Shown here piece by piece: positions 60,840 to 64,000 of a DNA stretch of 64,000 nt. The position numbers and the translations under genes were made by a program. The notes below the pieces were generated by a model. That model made no database searches, was not told the origin of the DNA, and saw only the letters and a list, made by a program, of their open reading frames with translations. Positions within the stretch are counted from its first letter, which is position 1. Each line of letters starts with the position of its first letter. Source of the DNA: JACJWR01 sp964627505 (lineage in GTDB: Bacteria > Actinomycetota > Actinomycetes > S36-B12 > UBA10799). Location of the stretch: contig CAZVKB010000003.1 of the NCBI GenBank assembly GCA_964627505.1, positions 6,576-70,575 on the forward strand, given 5' to 3'.

Positions 60840-63800
60840 GTGAGCAACTTCGACATGCTGCGTGGGGAGTGGCCGTTTTTGTATGAGCCGGCGCGGCGGG
60901 CGGAGTTGGCGGTGTATGCGGATCCGCGGGCGGCGCAGTTTTATGCCCGGTTTGCGTTGGAATCTGCGGTGACGTGGATGTATTCCTATGACGAGTCGTT
61001 GGGGCAGCCGTATTCGAAGAAGTTGGACTCGATGCTGCATGAGCCGTCGTTCAAGGCGTTGGTGGGACAGGCGCTGTTTTTGAAGGCGCGGGCGATCAAG
61101 AATCTAGGCAACGGGGCGGTGCATCCACGGCGCAAGCAGTCGGTGGCACAGCAACAACAGGACGCGATGGCGGCGGTGCGGGAGTTGTTCCATGTGATGT
61201 TCTGGTTGGCGCGCACGTATCACCAGCAGGCGGGCCCGCCGGCCGGGTTGGTGTTCGAGGCTGATCAGGTGCCGCGGATCAAATATGTGGTCGCGGAGGA
61301 TCTCGAAGCATTGAAGGCGCAGGCTGCCGAACTGGTGGCCGCGCATGCAGCTCTGGATGCCGCTGAGCAGGCACGCGCAGCGGCAGAGGCTGAGCAACAG
61401 GCGGCGGTGGCGGCGCAAGAGGCGGCGGTCGCGGGTCAGGTGGCTGCGGAGGCGGCGGCGGAGGAGGCGCTGGCGGAGGCTGCGGCGATCCAGGCCGATC
61501 TGGATGCGCAGTTGGCGCAGGTGCGCCAAGAGTTGGCGGCGGCGAAGGCGGCGAACGCCGCGGTGCCCGACGTCCATGACTATGACGAGGCCGCGACGCG
61601 GGATCTGTTCATCGATCTGATGTTGCGGGAGGCGGGCTGGGATCTCGACGATCCGCGGGATCGCGAGTATGCGGTGACGGGGATGCCGAACTCGTCGGGC
61701 ACAGGGTTTGTGGATTACGTGTTGTGGGGGGCGGATGGGCGGCCGTTGGCGCTGGTGGAGGCCAAACGCACCCGGCGGGATGCCACGGCGGGACGGCAGC
61801 AGGCGAAGTTGTATGCCGACGCGTTGGAGGCGGCATTCGGGCGGCGGCCGGTGATCTTCTACTCCAACGGCTACGAGCACTGGATGTGGGACGACGTGGT
61901 GGCCCCGCCCCGGCAGGTGGCGGGGTTCTTCACCCGGGACGAGTTGGAGCTGGCGATCCAGCGACGCATGAGTGCGTTGCCGTTGGCGGACATGGCGATC
62001 AACCCGGAGATTGCGGGCCGGTATTACCAGGAGCGGGCAATCCGGCGGATCTGCGAGTCTTTTGAGGTCGATCGGGAGCGGCGGGCGTTGGTAGTGATGG
62101 CCACGGGGGCGGGTAAGACGCGCACGGTGATCGCTTTGGTGGATGTGTTGATGCGCGCCGGGTGGGTCAAGCGGGTGTTGTTTCTGGCCGACCGCACGGC
62201 GTTGGTGAAGCAGGCGGCGAACGCGTTCAAGACGCATCTGCCTGATGTGGCACCGGTAAACCTCACCACCGATCGGCACACTGAGGGCCGGGTGTATGTG
62301 TCGACGTATCCGACGATGATGAACCTGATCGATGAGGTGGATGACCAGGGTCGGCGCCGGTTTGGGCCGGGCTATTTCGATCTGGTGGTGATTGATGAGG
62401 CACACCGGTCGGTGTTTGCGAAGTATCGGGGTATTTTCGAGTATTTCGATTCCCGGCTGGTGGGGTTGACGGCCACGCCGAAGGACGAGGTGGATCGCAA
62501 CACCTACCGGCTTTTCGAGCTGGAGACGGGTGTACCCACGGATGTGTACGGGTTGACGGAGGCGGTCGCGGACGGGTTTCTGGTGCCGCCGCGGGCGGTA
62601 GCGGTGCCGTTGAAATTTCAGCGTCAGGGCATCCGGTATGAGGAGCTGTCGGAGGACGAGAAGGACGCATGGGATGCGTTGGAGTGGGATGAGGATGGGG
62701 AGGTGCCGTTGGAGGTGGATGCCGCGGATGTGAATTCGTGGCTGTTCAACGCCGACACCGTGGACAAAGTGCTCGCTGATGTGATGGCCCACGGGTTGAA
62801 GGTGGCTGGTGGGGACCAGCAGGCCAAGACGATCCTGTTCGCCAAGAATCAGGCGCATGCGGACTTCATCGCGGAACGTTTTGATGCCAACTATCCGCAT
62901 CTGCGGGGCCGGTTCGCGCGGGTAATTTCCCATCGGGTGGAGTATGCGCAGACGCTGATCGATGACTTCTCGACCCCGGGGAAGGATCCGCAGCTGGCGA
63001 TTTCGGTGGACATGCTCGACACCGGTATCGATGTGCCGGAGGTCGCCAATCTGGTGTTCTTCAAGATGGTGCGTTCGAAGACCAAGTTTTGGCAGATGCT
63101 GGGCCGCGGCACCCGGCTGTCGCCGGACTTGTTCGGTCCGGGTCGGGACAAGAGGTTCTTCTACCTGTTCGACTACTGCGCCAACCTGGAGTACTTCTCC
63201 CAAGACGTACCGGCCGCCGAACCCGGTCTGCAGCCGGGGCTGGGTGCCCGACTGTTCACCACCCGGCTGGAGTTACTTGGTGTGCTGGATGCCGCCGGAC
63301 ACAACGGGGGCGTGGCCGGCACCGCAGATGTGGACGCCGAGCCGACGACACCCGACGCGGTGCGGGCGGGCAACGCGCGGCTGCTGTGGACGGGTGTGGC
63401 GGCGATGAACACCGACAACTTCCTTGTACGTCCGCACCGGCGGACTGTGGAACGTTTCACCGACCCGGCCGCCTGGGCGTCGATGTCCGCCGACGATGCG
63501 GCCGAAGCTGCGACGTTGGCAGGGTTGCCCACCGAACTGCCGGGTGAGGACGCCGACGCCAAACGATTTGATCTGCTTGCGCTGCGTCTGCAGCTGGCGC
63601 TGCTCACCGGTGATGCGTCGATGGCGGCATTGGCCGAACGGGTACGGGCGATCGCTGCTGGGTTGCAGTCCAAGGAGGCGATTCCGCTGGTGGCAGCGCA
63701 GATGCCGCTGATCCTGGACATTCAGACCGACGAGTATTGGCAGGACGTCACCGTGCCCATGGTGGAGGTGGCGCGGCGACGGTTACGCGGGTTGGTGCAG

Positions 63801-64000
63801 TTTGTGGACACCCACAGCCGGACCCCGGTGTATGTGGACTTCGAAGACGAGATGGGCCCGGCCATGCCGGTGATCCTGCCCGGTCTGACCGCTGCGGATA
63901 CCAGCCGGTTCGAGCGCAAGGCCGCGGCCTACCTGAACGCCCATCTGGATTTGGCAGCGGTGCGCAAACTGCACACGAATGAGCCGCTGACCGCCGACGA
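60840..64000 (+). CDS. hsdR: Type I restriction endonuclease subunit R, 3' end beyond window
   Basis: HsdR, open for 1053 codons to the window edge. The N-terminal 110 residues resemble DUF4145 (RFALESAVTWMYSYDE, GNGAVHP). An Ala/Glu-rich helical linker covers about 155-235. The nuclease core is Asp292 (GFVDYVLW) with VEAKR (Glu307, Lys309). The helicase motifs are ATGAGKT (421-427), DEAH (519-522), VGLTATPKD, and QMLGRGTRLS (about 751-760). It cuts unmodified DNA after ATP-driven translocation. The GTG at 60840 has AGGAGG nine to ten bases upstream. It is separated from hsdMS by the DUF4268 and HTH/PIN genes. Confidence 0.93.
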   Translation, partial: MSNFDMLRGEWPFLYEPARRAELAVYADPRAAQFYARFALESAVTWMYSYDESLGQPYSKKLDSMLHEPSFKALVGQALFLKARAIKNLGNGAVHPRRKQSVAQQQQDAMAAVRELFHVMFWLARTYHQQAGPPAGLVFEADQVPRIKYVVAEDLEALKAQAAELVAAHAALDAAEQARAAAEAEQQAAVAAQEAAVAGQVAAEAAAEEALAEAAAIQADLDAQLAQVRQELAAAKAANAAVPDVHDYDEAATRDLFIDLMLREAGWDLDDPRDREYAVTGMPNSSGTGFVDYVLWGADGRPLALVEAKRTRRDATAGRQQAKLYADALEAAFGRRPVIFYSNGYEHWMWDDVVAPPRQVAGFFTRDELELAIQRRMSALPLADMAINPEIAGRYYQERAIRRICESFEVDRERRALVVMATGAGKTRTVIALVDVLMRAGWVKRVLFLADRTALVKQAANAFKTHLPDVAPVNLTTDRHTEGRVYVSTYPTMMNLIDEVDDQGRRRFGPGYFDLVVIDEAHRSVFAKYRGIFEYFDSRLVGLTATPKDEVDRNTYRLFELETGVPTDVYGLTEAVADGFLVPPRAVAVPLKFQRQGIRYEELSEDEKDAWDALEWDEDGEVPLEVDAADVNSWLFNADTVDKVLADVMAHGLKVAGGDQQAKTILFAKNQAHADFIAERFDANYPHLRGRFARVISHRVEYAQTLIDDFSTPGKDPQLAISVDMLDTGIDVPEVANLVFFKMVRSKTKFWQMLGRGTRLSPDLFGPGRDKRFFYLFDYCANLEYFSQDVPAAEPGLQPGLGARLFTTRLELLGVLDAAGHNGGVAGTADVDAEPTTPDAVRAGNARLLWTGVAAMNTDNFLVRPHRRTVERFTDPAAWASMSADDAAEAATLAGLPTELPGEDADAKRFDLLALRLQLALLTGDASMAALAERVRAIAAGLQSKEAIPLVAAQMPLILDIQTDEYWQDVTVPMVEVARRRLRGLVQFVDTHSRTPVYVDFEDEMGPAMPVILPGLTAADTSRFERKAAAYLNAHLDLAAVRKLHTNEPLTAD

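Noticed and set aside
61104..63203. A 699-codon minus-strand frame.
   Set aside because: It is a shadow of hsdR, whose plus-strand frame has nuclease and helicase motifs throughout and only lacks a stop because the window ends.
1..64000. CRISPR arrays, insertion sequences, rRNA and tRNA genes.
   Set aside because: None recognised on reading both strands; the only structural RNA is tmRNA.

Overview
This is a 64 kb stretch of a high-GC chromosome from an actinobacterium. The lineage call rests on a WhiB-family iron-sulfur regulator, coenzyme F420 biosynthesis (fbiA, fbiB, fbiC), two LytR-CpsA-Psr proteins, a wax-ester synthase/DGAT, a very large NAD-glutamate dehydrogenase, DUF3499, a Rv3235-type protein, many GTG starts and a tmRNA tag ending in ALAA. 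As I recall the Mycobacterium tuberculosis gene order (Rv3277 down to Rv3235), the block GtrA - purK - purE - acyl-CoA dehydrogenase - LCP - TIGR03089 - mannose-1-P guanylyltransferase - fbiB - fbiA - whiB2 - Rv3259-like - DUF3499 - phosphomannomutase - SIS protein - manA - ahcY - comF - hpf - secA - Rv3235-like follows the mycobacterial layout closely. I cannot name the genus. Three runs of N (10, 100 and 100 bases) show this is a draft assembly or a genome bin.

Layout. 1-7155: sensor kinase, GtrA membrane protein, two acyl-CoA dehydrogenases, an aldose epimerase and the purine genes purK/purE. 7196-15746: an envelope module on both strands with two LCP transferases, a GT2 glycosyltransferase, a CDP-alcohol phosphatidyltransferase-like membrane protein that has lost its catalytic aspartates, a TIGR03089 protein, a nucleotide-sugar pyrophosphorylase and a CPBP protease. 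15763-20801: F420 biosynthesis (fbiB-fbiA divergent from fbiC). 20867-27032: whiB2 with a short upstream ORF, then mannose metabolism (phosphomannomutase, SIS isomerase-like, manA) and a cation-efflux transporter. 27202-37706: ahcY, a second CPBP protease, a membrane protein, comF, hpf, an atypical LuxR regulator, a GNAT, secA and a Rv3235-like gene. 37911-43595: HAD, DGAT, patatin lipase, pruA, DUF2505. 43774-54445: glutamate dehydrogenase, prfB, the division module ftsE-ftsX-M23 hydrolase, smpB, a stress-protein-like gene and ssrA (tmRNA).

Downstream of ssrA the character changes from core genes to defence genes: a decayed Abi-like gene, hsdM-hsdS, a DUF4268 nuclease-like gene, an HTH/PIN toxin-antitoxin pair and hsdR, which runs off the right edge. 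This looks like a type I restriction island beside tmRNA, a classic integration site.

The observations most worth checking are a 23-codon ORF coupled to whiB2; a 26-codon ORF coupled to the M23 hydrolase gene; a pair of related four-box palindromic repeats 49 kb apart; the catalytically stripped phosphatidyltransferase; and a consistent arrangement in about 16 genes where a -10 hexamer lies 6-7 bases before the start codon, implying leaderless transcripts. All functional calls come from reading protein motifs by eye; no database search was run.
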